NCBI GenBank assembly: GCA_018806985.1
Contig: JADANN010000380.1
Location: 1,056,501 to 1,120,500, forward strand
Direction: 5' to 3'
Origin: Angiostrongylus vasorum
Taxonomy: Eukaryota; Nematoda; Chromadorea; Rhabditida; Metastrongylidae
DNA length: 64,000 nucleotides
Part shown: one piece after another, positions 1-12,700 of the stretch
Numbering within the stretch: position 1 is the stretch's first letter
Layout: the number at the start of each line of letters is the position of its first letter
Notes under the pieces: model-generated
Databases searched by the model: none
Told to the model about the DNA's origin: nothing
The model's input: only the letters and a program-made list of their open reading frames with translations
Translations under genes and position numbers: made by a program

Positions 1-508
1 TACATACATACATACATACATACATACATACATACATACATACATACCATACATACATACACATACATACATACCATACATACCATACATACATACCATA
101 CATACATACCATACATACATACATACATACATACATACATACATACATACCATACATACATACATACATACACATACATACATACATACATACATACATA
201 CATACATACATACATACATACATACATACATACATACATACATACATACATACATACATACATACATACATACATACATACATACATACATACATACATA
301 CATACATACATACATACATACCATACATACATACCATACATACATACCATACATACATACCATACATACATACCATACATACATACCATACATACATACC
401 ATACATACATACCATACATACATACCATACATACATACATACATACATACATACATACATACATACATACATACATACATACATACATACATACATACCA
501 TACATACA

Positions 509-540
<32 letters not shown>

Positions 541-611
541 CATACATACATACATACATACCATACATACCATACATACATACCATACATACATACATAC
601 ATACATACATA
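1..611. repeat. TACA tetranucleotide microsatellite
   Basis: Near-perfect (TACA)n array running in from the left edge of the window. Extra C insertions (CCATAC) interrupt it. Between about 320 and 425 they recur every 13 bases, giving a higher-order unit CCATACATACATA repeated about eight times. No coding or tRNA-like signal lies within it. Confidence 0.98.
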
Positions 612-795
612 TTCATGCAGACGATCCGAGAGAGCGCTAGTTCCCGACTTGTTATGGTAGGTTGTAAGACTACCGCATCAGGTTCTGTTCCCGCTAGGAA
701 ATCTTTGAGCATCATATCTTTCGACATTATTGTATCATCGACAGCACTAAATCTTAATAAATTCTGTGAGGACATTCGGTTTAAGTAAATTTCAG

Positions 796-3700
796 TCCTG
801 ACGTGGAAGGAATATGTGAATCACGTCATTTCACAGCAGTGGGGTTGGTTAACCTTGTGGAAAAATGTGCTGCTTTTTTTGAAAAAGCTCATATGTACGA
901 GTTAATGTCAGCTCTATATCAAGTGAGTTTTATCTTTACTTTAGTGGAACAAATTATTGTCTCTTAGAACAAATTTCTCATGTCGTATTTTTAATCGCTA
1001 TATAGTCATATTTCTTCAAAATGGCTCGTCGAATATCTGTATCTCGAGTACTTTTTTTTGAGCAGTGGGACCTTTCGTGTCGGCGTAAATTATATTGGAG
1101 ACATTACTGCGAACAGCGAGACACCATGTGTTAAGAATAACAATGATTGTGGCAAAAAACAACAAGCATGAAAAAAACCGTTCTCTTTCTTTCTTTTATT
1201 TAGGATAGCTTTGTCAGTTATCAAAAACGCAGAGATTTCTATTTTCATCTTTAGAATTTCCTTTTGAGTTCACGCCACCTGAGTCGTTGAAGAGGCTAGG
1301 CTCCTCTCTTATACTTTCTAGACGAGTTTTCGTGGTCTCAGCGAGGGTGTCCGGGGAAGGACATTGTTTTCAACTTTCAACAGTGACTCCCGAGTACGCA
1401 GTTTTTTCGAAGTTTCGGACGAGCTTGACGAACTCTTAGAGAAAAGCATTTTTTTCCATCTTGGAGTGGGGGGGGTAACCTGTGGAATTTCTGAGTCCTT
1501 AGCAACTGGATAATGCGACTTCTTTGGTGTTTTCCATGTCTTCTTTAGGCTCAACCAATTTTCCTCAACCAGAGAAGATATTTCCTTGTTTACCTCTCCT
1601 AGGTTGTCACGAACACGCTAGACAGTCGCTCGTTCACGTTTTAATTGTTCATTCTGGCTTTTCTACACGTTTTTCTCGTTGCTGGCATTGATATTCCTAA
1701 TCTTTTCACCTGCTGAACTCAACGCTGCCTAAAGAATTTTGTATACAATCGGTGAAATATCTGCTTTTATTCGTAATGTCATCAGCAAAAGAGCCTGTTT
1801 TTTTTATGTTCTTGCTTATCTCACCTAGTGTTGAGCAAGCTTCTGTCAGGACTTCTGAAGATGACCCTCGACCAACAACCATTTGCGATGCATCTCTAGA
1901 TTGATGAATGAATTCGATTGTTTGCAACTTCTGCAGATGCGCTAGACTATTTTCAAACATAGCCACATCGTGAGACTTCATCATGGTTAGTGTGTGCTCG
2001 CTTTCGTCATGATATGACTGACATTCGGCAACTACTGCATTCGCAAGCTCAATCATCTTAAGAGTTCTTTGTTCCCGATGATGACGCAGTGTGTTCATTG
2101 CATTCGCTCATGCAGACGCAATTACTTCCTGCCCTTTTTTCTAAAGCATAAATTCCGCTTTTCTTTGTTAATTATTCCACCATCGACATTTTCAACATCT
2201 CCTTAACAAAAGAAAGCATCCATGGGGGTTCTAAGAAAATATTTTTCACTCGAGTGGTTAAATTTTCCTACGAACTCTTGGAACTGCTTCAAAGTGTAAC
2301 AATTCTCGAAATGGACGTTGTACAGTCTCTTCAAATTCATCGCTCCATGGAAGAAGAACCTCATCAGTAAATTTAGCATTTTATTGTAATTGTTAACACA
2401 TTCCATTAGTTCTTCCAGACCTTGTTCAACATTTTTGTTGAGGACTTCGCGATGGTCAGCACACGTGAAAACGAATTTTGAAAGCTCTGCGCAACATTCA
2501 GTAATCTCGGATGTAACCTTAGAGCGAGTAGATATGACGCCTTGCTTGTTCTGTGCAACCATCTGTGACAGTGTCTCCTCCTTTGCCCACCAATCCTCCA
2601 AATCAAGTTGCTGATCGTAAACAACTTCTCGTGCCTCTCGTAAACGAGCATGGAGCTGAGTGGCGAGACTATGGGCATCCTGAAATGCGGTATTCACCGT
2701 ATGGAGCTCTTTTCTTGTGTCATCCAGCTCATCAATGCGCTCTTGTAGTTTCGTTTCCAGTCTTTTGTTCCGATGGTAAAACTCGTGGTGTTGTTCATCC
2801 ATGATTTCTTGGTCTTTAATAAACTTTTGAAGTTTTCTGATAGCAGTACCTAGTTGCCCTTCTAATTCTCGAAATCGTTCCGTTTTCTTCGCCAGTTCAT
2901 TTTTCCATGCTAGTGTAGCTTTCATGGCTAACGAAAATGCCATTGTTTTCGCGAGCAGAGCGTATATCTCTTCGAAGCTTTTAGATTTCTTCATTGTATT
3001 CTTTAAGTAGTGCTTTCCTGGTCAGGGTATGATTGAATTATGGGTGATTGCTTATCGGCTTTGCTCTTGCAGCATACTCTAATATGGATGCACTGTCATC
3101 GTAGTTAGTAGACGCTGGTGAAAATGTAGCCATGATAGACGTAAGAGTGCTACCAACGAGACTGTCCTGTAGGAGGCGAATGAATCTAGATTCTTTATAA
3201 GACACAGGAGGAGCAGATGCTGTCAGCACAATGATAACACGGCCCAAAGTGAGCAGTGACTGGTTGATATTCCCTGCCTCCTTAGCCCGTTTGCCTTCAG
3301 CTCCAGATCAACCTGTGTTCTGACTCAACGAGATCTCTACCAATTTAAGTTTGCCCTGCTTCACCGCTTCGTCCCCATTCTGAGTGTTTTCTCTAAGAAC
3401 AGCGCTAACTATAAAGATTCAATGAGAACGAAATTCATATTCATGAGGGTGGTAGCAGTCATTCGTCTGTTAGCTCCTCTTTTTAAAAGGTTATACACTT
3501 CAAAGCGACTCCTCACTGGCAGCTCCTATGCACCAGATACCACTACCATACCCTTTTTTTGGTTGGTCGTCAACAGACGTTCTCGGTTATCTAATGTAGG
3601 AGCCAGTAAGTCATACCATTCCTCATTGTACAATTCAAGATAACTAACTCGTACGCTGTACTCTTCGGTATCCGACTTTTCTAGTTCTTCAAAAAATGTG

Positions 3701-6700
3701 GTCAACGGCACGAGAGATGATACCAGTTGTAGGGCCATCCTTATAAGAAGTATCGCTAGTATAACCACCTTCCATTATATGTTTTCCCCGTCTCAATTTG
3801 TCCAGAAGCGAACAACATGCAACTGTATTCAGCAAGAACTCTTTCCACTTGTTGGGAAACCACTTCCTTGTGAATGCGCTCTTGATTTACAGAAAATCTG
3901 TAAACTTGAATAAAAGTTGAAATATTTGAAAAGAACCACTTAAACAGAGACTGCAGAGAACATAATAGAAACTTGCTTTATTGTGGGACATCCGGCCAAA
4001 AATGACTAGGAAAAAAAATATTCAAAATGAAGGTTTCTATCTATATCAGCTATAGGGAAACAGAAACGACTAAAAAAACTTGTGTATAAGCTGGATAAAT
4101 AAAGAGAATAAGGAGAATGAAGAACATAGAACAAATCCATAAAAAATCACTTCGTCGAATGCAGAAAAGACCTTTAATTTACAAATGACCATCATTTTCT
4201 TCTCTTCGACTCTCGCAAGGGACGTTGCATTGTTCGCACGTTCAGCACTGTCCATCGGTCTGGCTCTCCCTGCCACACGAACATTGATTTCGTCCTGTTT
4301 TTTTTTAGAAACGGACGACCTCTCCAAGAAATCACTCAACAGTCTTTTGCTTCCATAAGCTTTCCGGTGAAAATTGTACGCTAGACTTCATAGTGGCAGT
4401 GGACATCACTTCTGGTACTGGGATTAGACCAGTTCATTAGTTATCCATAAATCCATTAATTCTTTAAGCAGCATTGAGTTCATCAGTAAACATATTAGCA
4501 ATATTAGTGCCAATAATGAGGAAAACGAGTAGAATGCCAGAGTGAACAATTTAAACGTAAACCAGCGATTGTCCAGCATGTTGGTGATAACCTGGGAGAG
4601 GTAAAGGAAACATCTGCTCTGGTTGAGGAAAAATTGGTTGGGCCTAAAGAAGACATGGAAAAACACCAAAGAAGTCGCATTATCCAGTTGCAAAGGAATC
4701 TGTAAGAGTTCGTCAAGTTCGTCCGAAACTTCGAAAAAGTTGCATACTCGTATAGTAGCTATTCCTTAAATAGTTCCTATTTCTGTGTTACCTTATGTCT
4801 TCTACAATAACTGTTTTACTTGTAATCGTTATACATCTATTCTCGCACATTCTGTAAATTGTCTCTTAACGACCATTTCATACAGTTGCCTCGCAGGTGA
4901 CTGTAAAGGGAATCAGCAGCAGTTATGTGAATGTACTTTCCAGCATCTGCCGTCCCAAAGAAGTTTCCGAACGAACAACTGCGCCCGTTTACATGTAGCC
5001 TTATCAGATTGTCCTAGTAGAAAAAACCTTTAGAACCTCGCTCTAGGCGCTGTCTTTAGTTCCCTCTGGCAAAGCTCCGCCCACCACAGAAGTGACACAT
5101 GCAGCCCATCGGCATTCGTCTTCAAGTGTTCGCAGCGTTCGTCCGGTCTTCATCCAGTCCCTCAGTTCTTCAGTGCTCCAACTCTAGTGACCGCCCAGCT
5201 TCCTTCAATTGTATCACTTGTTCTGATTTCAATCTCGCTCGTATATACCCAGCTATCCACATATCGTCACATATCACGTATTATTATTGTGCCGTTGTTA
5301 TTACTATAAACTGTTATAACTAACTCGAGGTTGTTCACGGCAGTTACGGAAAAAGTCCCGCGTGGCGAATTCATACAAAGTCAAGCATTCCACTTACTGT
5401 TGGCTGACAGAAAGACAAATCGGGCCAACTCCCTAATCCACTGGCCAACTAGCACAACTCGGGAGTCATTGTAAGAAGTTCAAGACATGTCTTTCTCCGG
5501 GCACTGTGGCTGCGACAAGGAAAACTCGTATGGAAAGTATAAGAGAAGAGTCTGGCCTCTTCAACCACTCATGCGGTATGTACTCAAAAGCAAATTCTAG
5601 AGACGAAAACAAATCTCTCCGTTTCCGATAATTGACATTGCCATCCTACACATAAGATAGAAATGAAACGGTTTTTTTTTCAAGCTCGCTTTTTTTGGGA
5701 AAAATCATTGTTAATCTTAACACATGGTGTCTCAGTGTTCGCACCGATGTCTTTGTATATATTTGTATTAGTATTAAGAAGCGTGTCTTTGGTTTCTTTT
5801 CCAACGCTACATTGAAGACATTTTTTACTGACCTTTGGTTCTATGTAGATTTTATTAGTGTTGCTCTCTAGCATTGTAATTTTGGATATTATGAGGCATT
5901 CACCCATGGAATTATTTTTTGCAATTTGTATTATCACTTAAATATTATTTCCTGCAGATAGTGGAGCCAATTGTTCGCGAATGGCGCGACTACCGCCGTT
6001 TGTCAACAATTCACGCTCGTATCAGCGATGCTCTAGCACGCATAGAGCCAACCGTTTCTGTGGTTGAAGACACAGCCGATGCTTGGATGTCACCATTAAT
6101 GAGGTGTGCTCTAGAAAACACTTTAAAAAGTAAAGAAAAATGCGGCACTTTGCACGTAAGAAAAATTGGAAGTGGATATAGGAAGGGAAACCTTTCTACT
6201 GTGCTTGATATTTAGCGCTGACAAACGATGTTTTGGAACGTACTTTCGCGTTGGCTTCTATGGCACTCGGTTTGGAGATTTGGATGGTGAAGAATACATA
6301 TACAAAGAAGCTCCATTTACAAAACTTTCTGAAATAAGTCACCGACTTGAAACGTTCTACACCGAGCGTTTTGGCAGAGATGTTGTGGAAGTCATTAAGG
6401 ACTCTAATAATGTTGTTCGTGCATTGCTAAATCCATCAAAAGCATATCTTCAAATAACTTATGTGGAACCTTATTTCGACAAATGGGAAAGGCGAAGACG
6501 TCCGACACACTTCGAACGTAGTCATAATGTTAGAAGGCATGTAATCTTGTTGTTGTGAGCATTCTTCAATGATTCTATTTGAATGATGTGTTTTCTTGAT
6601 GAGCGACCACGAGGTTAAAAGAAAGTCTGTCCCGGGATTTGCTCTATGATGTGTTATCAATCACAAAGATACTGAGATACGGGCAAACCTTGAAACATCA

Positions 6701-9700
6701 GGTTTGCTGCGCCGCAATTATCCTTTCCCGGGAGCTCACATGCTATCCACGCCGACCGAGATCCTTTCTTTTCCTATCTCTCAGTCAGTTTTACCGTGAA
6801 AAAAGTACTTATCTTATCAATACCGTGAAAAATGATAGGCAATAAGTAAAAGTTAAATACTGTGTTATCAGTCTTCGAATTACGGGTAGCGCAGCGGTGG
6901 TTATGCTGTTCATCTCGAGCATGATGCTAGTTCGACCATGTATCGGGTTCGTGAAGCCTTTCATACCCACGGTGTTGGGTTATTCGTGCCATACTTGTTT
7001 GGAAAGAGAGCAGTCCATGCATTCCTACTTGGAATGCTCTAGCTTAGCTATCCCAGGGTTTCAGGAAGAATCATCTCGCTCAGCATTCAACGGCGACAAC
7101 ACTAACAAGATGACAATCCTCAATTCGCAGCCTGAATCAATGCGCAAAAATTCTGAGGAGCTCACTCTATGATGGACTCGAGTAAACTAATCTTAGATAC
7201 TTGCACACTTGGACGGTCCGTCTTCACGAGTTGTAGGGACACCACCACATATGCCATTCGTTCCTTTATCTCGTAATTGTAGTCCATGGTGGTGGTCTTG
7301 TTCGAACATGGTAGTGCGTGCGAGTCTCATACCGTGATCTGTAAAAACAACTGCAACTGTGGGTACAGCTGATTAACTTTGTTTACGAACATGTCCGCCC
7401 AACGTGTAGGTGGATGTCCTGGGGGACGTTTGCATTCTCTTTGGAGTCCACTCTACTGTTCTTTTTCGTCCATCTGTCGTCCGTTCTTCACATTATGTGA
7501 CCGACCCATCTATGTTTCGCTATCGATGTATATTCTCCTGGATCTCGAAGATGTGATAGATTTCGAAGGTCAGAGCTTCGCATTCGGCTACATATTGAGA
7601 GTGCCGGGTATATCTCAGAAGACATCGCTCAAGCGCTCTGTGAGTATTGCGAAGCATTCTTGACGTGGTTGAAGTAAAAAGATGAGCGCAAATTTTCGGG
7701 TCCTTCAGTTGGTCCGTGGATTCTTTGAGAGGCCCGAATGCGGCCCAAGCTGCTCTCCCTTCTATCTATTTCCTCCTTTATGTTGTTTTCCATGTTCACT
7801 GATCGCCCAAGGTATACGTACGTTGTGGTGTCTGCAATGAGAGAGCCATCCAATTCAGCTTTTTTCGCCTTCGCACCATGGGTTTCATGAACTGGGCCTT
7901 CTTTCGATTTATGGGCAGTCCGACCTTGTTCTCCGCTTCGTTGAGCTCGTTGATCATCGTCTCTGCTTTCGCTAGTACTTCTTGAGAAGATGACGATGTC
8001 GTCGGCAAAACGAAGGTTTGCTAGGAATTTCCATCACTACATATGCCTTTCTCTTCCCAGTCGAGCGACTTCATTATCCAATGCAGTGCGGCACTGAACA
8101 GCTTTGGCGATATTGTGTCGCCCTGTCGAACCTCTTTTCCTATGGGTATGGTAAGAGGTCGATGGAAAAGCTGTATTTTCGTAGTGCAGTTCCGATAACA
8201 GTTGCACCGAGTTCTTACGTAGCACGGGTCCATTCCTTGGTTGACGAGCGCTGATAGGATTGCATTCGTTTCGACACTGTCAAACGCTTCTTCATAATCG
8301 ACAAAGGTTAGGACTAGAGGCAGGTGGTATTCCCGACAAACTTCGATGACCCTTGACACGGTTTGGATGTGGTCCGTATAGCAAAAATCCTTTCCGAAAT
8401 CCTGCTTGTTCGACTGGTTGCGCCTCATCCAATGTCCCTGATATGCGCAAGAGGATAAACTTCGTGAAAAGCTTGTAGAGTACACTCAACAAGCATATGG
8501 GACGATAGTTACGAACTCTCGGTCTCCTTTTCTTTGGGCAGAATGACCGTACGCGACGTCCTCCACTGGTCTGGGATTCTTTTCCCTTTTGAAGGTAGGC
8601 TGTCATATGATTTGCGAGAAGTGCATGTAAATTGTGGCCTCCACCTCTAAGGAAGTCGGCGGTAACATTGTCTGGTCCTGGAACTGTGCCTCTTTTCATG
8701 CTTTCTATCGCAACTCGAACCTCCGACGGAAGAATTCCAGGCGGTTTTTCTCCAGCGGGGATATTAGTGTCCGGTACAGGGGATTGTGGGACAGAAAAGG
8801 TTGGTGTAGAACGTTTCCGCTATTAATTCCATATCATGGCGGGAAGTTTTGACGATCCCATCTTCGTTCATCAGGGCTGACAGTGGAACATTATAATCAC
8901 ACAAATCCCGACGGCATTTTTCAGACTGCTTCTTTTTTTCTGCTACTTTCAGTATTTCCTTCTGCTTGTACCGATGTAGATCTGCCTGCAAAGCTATTCT
9001 ACAGCGGGCATTTATTCCTAGCCATGTTAAACTGGTTGCAGTAGGTTCAAGCTTCAGTTTCCTTCTCTTTTCGAGCAATTCCCTTAGTAGTGACGGAGAT
9101 GCGATCCGATCTTCCTGCTTGAGGAACTGAGGCGAATTCGGCATAGCTTTTCAGTCCTTCGACAAGGAGCTCGTAGTCTTAGGTCGGGTCCTCTTTAATC
9201 TGCCAGTCACGTTTGGATAGGGACTTCGTTCAGAATGTTTTCGTCGTATACAGCTAGACTTTTTTCCTCATGGTCGATGAAGAGAGTTCTTTTCCAGCTT
9301 ACGGCTGAATCGAATCTTCGCGCGAAGAAGGCGGTGGTCGGAATCAGTACAGAATGACAGGACTACCGATGCGTCAAGTAGGCGTCATCTTCTGTTTGTC
9401 AGAGTGTGGTTGATCTCTGCATGAGTCATGCCGTTAAGAGGCTTCCATGTCCAGCGGCGGCTTTCTTTCTTCTGGTAAAACGAGTTCCCATGGAAGAGAC
9501 GTGCTTTGGACAGGAGTCCTGCGAGACGGTTCCCGTTCTCATTTCTTTCTCCTAATCCAAAATTTCCGATCCTGTACTCGCTGTCGTTGTCCTTTCCTAT
9601 TCTGGCGTTGAAGTCTCCCACAACAAATTTATGATATGCTTTATCATTGTGGATGACTTCTTTCAACTGATAGTAGAACGTATTTAATTCGTACTCATCG

Positions 9701-12700
9701 GCTGCGTTAGTCGGTGAGTAGCAGTGGATGATAGTGATCTTCTTATGATGCGACAGTTGAAGAGGGAGGACGGCTATGCGAGGGGAAAGGATCTCGTATG
9801 AGTCGGCGAGATGGACAATCGACGGGTGGACGACAAAGAATACGCCGCCGACATTTCGTGACGGGACTTTTTCTACACGGATCACAAGGGTCCCGTTGTT
9901 TAGTGGGCGTATTTTGGTCTTCTTCATTTTTGTTCCTTGTAGTGTGATCACATGAAATTTTATGTGATTTGTGGCTTTAAGAAGAGCGGGAAGATCGGTG
10001 TTTGTGGAGAGCATTCTGGCATTATACGTCAAAGTAAAAAATAATCTCCATGGGGTGTCGTGCGTGCGTTCGTCAGATCCGGTTCCAATGAGGTCCTGCG
10101 TAACCCGAGATTTTCTGGCCTCTCACCGGTCGTCTCACCCTCTGACGTCATAGACGGGAGCACCCAGTGTGCGGGGTACTGAGGCTGGCCTATTGCTGGT
10201 CGTGCAACTTGGTCCTCCCTGGAGTTCTGACGTAACCTTGCAAGAGCGTATCCAGGTATCCAGGTCTTCACCACGATGTGGATCAGAGGGAGGTGTGTTT
10301 TCGACGGCGAATCCTTCGCTGGGTCTTCCCACTAGTTGATTCGGAGAGATGTTAAAAGCGAAATCAGAAACAAAATTAGGGATGAAAAAAGTAACCGACC
10401 GCTCAAGGACGATGTAGAAGCCGAATCGATGTGGGAAGTGTCGGGATCCACGCAGTAGGTTTAAAGACCGTTGCGTGTATAAGAAGTGCTAACGTTTTAC
10501 ACGAAGATACGAGAACGAAGACTCCATATAGAGAATACGAACGATTGCCGACAATCGACTCGGTTCACCGGCTCCGAGGAAGACGAGGACGTTGAAACGC
10601 TGCGCGAATAAACTACCAATCGCATGTTAGCTGAGAAGTCGAGAAGGTAAATGATGAACGATACAGCAGCTCTCGGCGTTGATCAATCCCTGAGGGATGC
10701 GCCATGTATTCGACTTCATTAAACATCGTTGGAGGTGAGTGAATGTGTATCTGGCCTTTACAACAATTCGCGGTGGCCTTCCGACGTACCGATCCAGTTT
10801 TGCTATTCTCTCAGACAAGTTTGGTACCAATTTGGCGACCCTGGAGCCATGGGGGCTTGGTGGGCCTGTGGCACCAGGATCGATCCCATGTGTATTGCTA
10901 GGGCACCTGTGACCGCTGCGCCGCATTCGTCCAAGAAGGTATTGATTGTTATTGCTGAGGTTAAATGACGGTTGGTTTGAAAAAAGATTGTTTAACTATT
11001 GTATGAGTTTCCCTTATTTCTGAAATAGTTAACGAATAGCAACTGAGTATTTCTGCGATGCAGAGTATTGTGGTGCAGTTTTCGTGGTACATGGAGTGGT
11101 ATAATGCAGTTTCCATTGTATAGAACACTAGGGTGCAGACTCCTGGTTCAAAGAAGAATTATCTGTTTAGATTTATTTACGCCACACCATTTACTCGTGA
11201 TGGTAAAGCCCATGGGGATTTGAAAGACCAATATAAACGACGAACTATTTTATCTACACAATACAGGTAAACATCGTAATAAGTTTTTATGTGAGTGTTT
11301 AAGCAACAGATATTTTGTAGGGTAGTAGGAGTGATTGTTTTCGGTCCATTAGGATGTTTTGTTTTTCAGTTTCCCCTATGTAAAAACACGAATACGGGTT
11401 GTGGAGCGAGAACAGAAGGTGCTGCAACCCATTCAAGTGGCCATCGAAGACGTTGAGAAAAAAACTAGGTATAGAAACGTAAACTTTGAGAAATTATTGA
11501 TGTTTCTATCTATAACGAACATACTTTAAACACGAGCAAATTTGGCTTACAGATTTCTTGTAATGTCATGATTTCATGTCATGACTGTCATGATTTATTT
11601 TTGAATGCTTAAATTCGTTGGAAACTGATTGTTTTCCTTTAGAGAGCTTTCTGCTGCAGTTGCTCAAAATCCTCCAGATGCAAAAATGTTGCAGATGGTG
11701 TTGCAAGGATGCATTGGTACCACTGTAAATCAGGGACCAATTCAAGTGAGCTCTGATTCTATTTGAAATTTCTAGTCGTTTCTTTGTACCGCGAAATAAT
11801 TTCTGGGTAGGCATAACCAGTAACTTTGAAGGTGGCAAATGTGTTTCTTACTGATGTTGCCTTGAATGAGTACGGAAAACCGGTTGATAAGTTCCAAAAC
11901 AAGTTGAGACTTTGTTTCCGCGACTTCTCTAAGAAGTGTGCTGATGCGCTCATCCTCAATAAACAGCTCATCCTTCCGGATCAGTTGGCTTATCAGGTTA
12001 GTACCATTGTATTGTAAACTTTCCTTTTTGAGATGTTGTTAACACAATATCTAATTTACAATGGGTGACTTTTCAACAAACTTCGTTTTCTTCATGCGCA
12101 GGAGAGGAACATGATGATATTAAACCTACTCGGTTATACATTTTCGTAACCTGCATTTTAACGATGGTTCGATGGTAATGGCTTCGTAAATACCAATCGT
12201 TCTTCTCTTATCCAGTTCCAGAACGTATGGCGTGTGTAGCACAGTGGTTAAAGGTGCCGTGCAATACACACGTGATCCGTGGTTCTCCCGTGCTGCAGGC
12301 TCGCCAGGCCTTTTATCCGACCGGAGTCGGCAAATTGACTCCAGACTTCTCTGGGAGGATAACAGCACTGACTTGATACATCCTAGTTCACTGTAGTCAT
12401 TGTATGGACCAGATATGAATTCACTCACCTTTAACTCAGCTTGGCGAAGTCAAATGCAAGGCATATCCTTAAGGGATTGATCAATGCCAAACGCTTTATC
12501 TTTTATTTCATCCAGTTCCAGAACGACTTAAGAATTCGACAAGTGGTTCTTCCTGGTTTTCACACTTGGGGCGCAAATTTGACTTCAAATTTAACACCAC
12601 TGTGTTTTTACATTTCATCTTTACGTAGTGCACCACTCTGCTAATGTTTAAATTCCTATCTAGACCTTTTCTTTAAGGTTAATTGCATACACATTCACTG

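Noticed and set aside
1..611. CRISPR-like or telomeric array
   Set aside because: There are no spacers, and the unit TACA is a simple microsatellite unlike the nematode telomere repeat TTAGGC.
12103..12150. Exon-like [10 protein letters not shown] after a good acceptor in the DOCK gene
   Set aside because: It is in phase after the exon ending at 11996, but the conserved continuation [10 protein letters not shown] is at 15426 and fits better. This is treated as intron or at most an alternative end.
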